64,000 bases of DNA from contig JANTQA010000010.1 in NCBI GenBank assembly GCA_027625915.1, positions 1,302,001 through 1,366,000 on the forward strand, in the 5' to 3' direction. Shown here piece after piece: positions 62,720 through 64,000 of this stretch (its first letter is position 1; each line of letters begins with the position of its first letter). The notes under the pieces were generated by a model. That model was not told the DNA's origin. It was given only the letters and a program-made list of their open reading frames with translations, and made no database searches. Both the position numbers and the translations under genes were made by a program. The DNA comes from Anaeramoeba flamelloides (taxonomy: Eukaryota; Metamonada; Anaeramoebidae).

Positions 62720-64000
62720 CTATTATAAAAGGAGTTATTAAAAAAATATTATTAAAAATAAAAATAATGTAATTTTTGGTACTTTAAATTAATTTTTTCC
62801 TTTAATGGCTCAGTACTTCCACAACAACAGGGTACAATTTTAAAATATGTTATTGGTGATATTCTCTACATACAAATTTTATAGATGCCAAGTCTCAAAA
62901 AATTCTGATCGACTAAGAAACCTCAGAATATGTTATTTATGAGATCAAATTTGTTTTTCCATTTTTTATGAAAAAGAAAACTTTTAAATTCATTTTATTT
63001 CTTACATTAGAAAAATTTTTTACCCCTTTTATTACCATTTTCTTCATTATTACACAATACCAAGTCTTTATTTTAATAAATATCAATGTAAAAGATTTTT
63101 TTTACTTTTTTGAGATAATTCTTTTTGGTGAACCAAAAAATTGATTTATTCAACATTGAAAAAATAACCATATTTTTTTTAAGAACAGTGGTTATAACTA
63201 TTAAAGTTTTTTGGCCCTAATACCAGTATAAAAGCAAAGAATGGGATTTTTTTTTGTCTTTTTTTTTTAAAATAACTTTTTTGTAATATCTTTAAGTAAT
63301 AGTTTTGAACCAAGTATTTGGATAGGTTTGAATAGTAATAATTTTTACATTTCATACAAGTTTTTGTTCATGGGGTTTTTGAAAAAGGAGATTGAAAAAA
63401 AATGACAACAAAAAAAATGTACAGTTTTTGCTTTTATATTGGTAATAGGTCTTTAAAGTCATTTAGAACTTTTACTCAAAAATTGTGTTTTTGTTCTTAG
63501 ATGAAATTAAATTTTTCAAAATAAAATTTTCTGGAATATATTTGAGAATTTTGTTATTTTCTCTTCAAAATTCAAAATCAATTTTTTTCTTCCAAAAATG
63601 ATTTAAATTGTTATAAGGTTTCTTGTGAATAAGGCCAAACAATTTTTTGAAAAAATTTTTTTTCAATTTTTTTTTTCATTTTTTTTTCAAAACAAAAAAA
63701 GCAACTTTTTCCAAACTTTAAAGAATAAAAAAATTTTTTTTGCTTATTAGATCTCATTTTCATTGATAAACTTTTGTTTAACTTCTATCAAAATTTCATT
63801 TATTTAATCACCTATACCTCAATTGTTTTTATTGGCTAAGATTTGAATTGAAAGATTAATAATAAAAAATACCAAAATAAAAAATTTTTCATTCAAAATC
63901 AAGACTTTCCAACATAAAAGGAAAAATTGTGTTTACATTTTTCAAGAATGAACTTGTTTGTTAATAAGAATAATAAGTTTCCTTTTTTTGGTTTTATATT
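62720..64000. other. right edge: RasGEF upstream intron or flank with family D repeat
   Basis: The RasGEF needs at least one upstream exon, but none is evident here on the minus strand. A family D copy begins at 62811. The remainder is homopolymer-rich without coding character. Confidence 0.45.
62811..63250. repeat. family D repeat, copy 2 (uninterrupted)
   Basis: This aligns with 10894-11263 from CAGTACTTCCACAACAACAG through TGTTATTGGTGATATTCTCT, CAAAAAATTCTGATCGACTA and on to GCAAAGAATGGGATTTT near 63235. That last string is the counterpart of the LINE target site, here without a LINE. Exact ends are uncertain. Confidence 0.65.

Overview
This window is eukaryotic nuclear DNA with very high A+T. 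It has long A/T homopolymers, GT-AG introns from about 90 bases to more than 7 kb, long gene-poor spacers and proteins full of low-complexity K/E/N/D runs. The gene content (AMPK-related kinase, cyclin-dependent kinase, FANCM, ALG3, eL19, p47, RasGEF) and the K/N/E repeats suggest a free-living protist. They would fit an amoeba such as an anaeramoeba, but the sequence alone does not prove a lineage. The standard code fits every gene read here, and every confidently ended gene stops with TAA. I recognised no tRNA, rRNA, snRNA or CRISPR array.

Layout. Positions 1562-6868 (minus) hold a BRSK/SAD-like kinase whose 3.7-kb third intron is packed with inverted-repeat elements. Positions 10179-18998 (minus) hold a CDK1/2-type kinase with a PSTTIRE helix. 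Its last intron (7.4 kb) carries an almost full-length LINE at 11284-16915, bounded by a perfect 20-bp target-site duplication and itself inserted into an older repeat. 19-32 kb is mostly non-coding: MITE-like elements, pieces of a lysine-rich minus-strand gene (24160-25031), a likely first exon (27955-28077) and an incompletely resolved minus-strand gene with tiny exons (31546-32292). 32617-37608 (plus) is an intronless FANCM helicase. 39816-44851 (plus) is a two-exon gene joining a signal peptide and a luminal propeller-like domain to the ALG3 dolichol-linked mannosyltransferase. 49262-49978 (plus) is ribosomal protein eL19. 55391-57570 (minus) is a p47/NSFL1C homologue with one apparent homopolymer frameshift. 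60194-62719 (minus) is a RasGEF that runs off the visible exons toward the right edge.

The genes are ordinary housekeeping and signalling genes and do not form one pathway. The strongest unusual signals are the signal peptide-propeller-ALG3 fusion, whose membrane topology is self-consistent, and the nested LINE in the CDK intron. At least four families of short non-autonomous inverted-repeat elements also recur in introns and spacers, with no transposase gene in the window.
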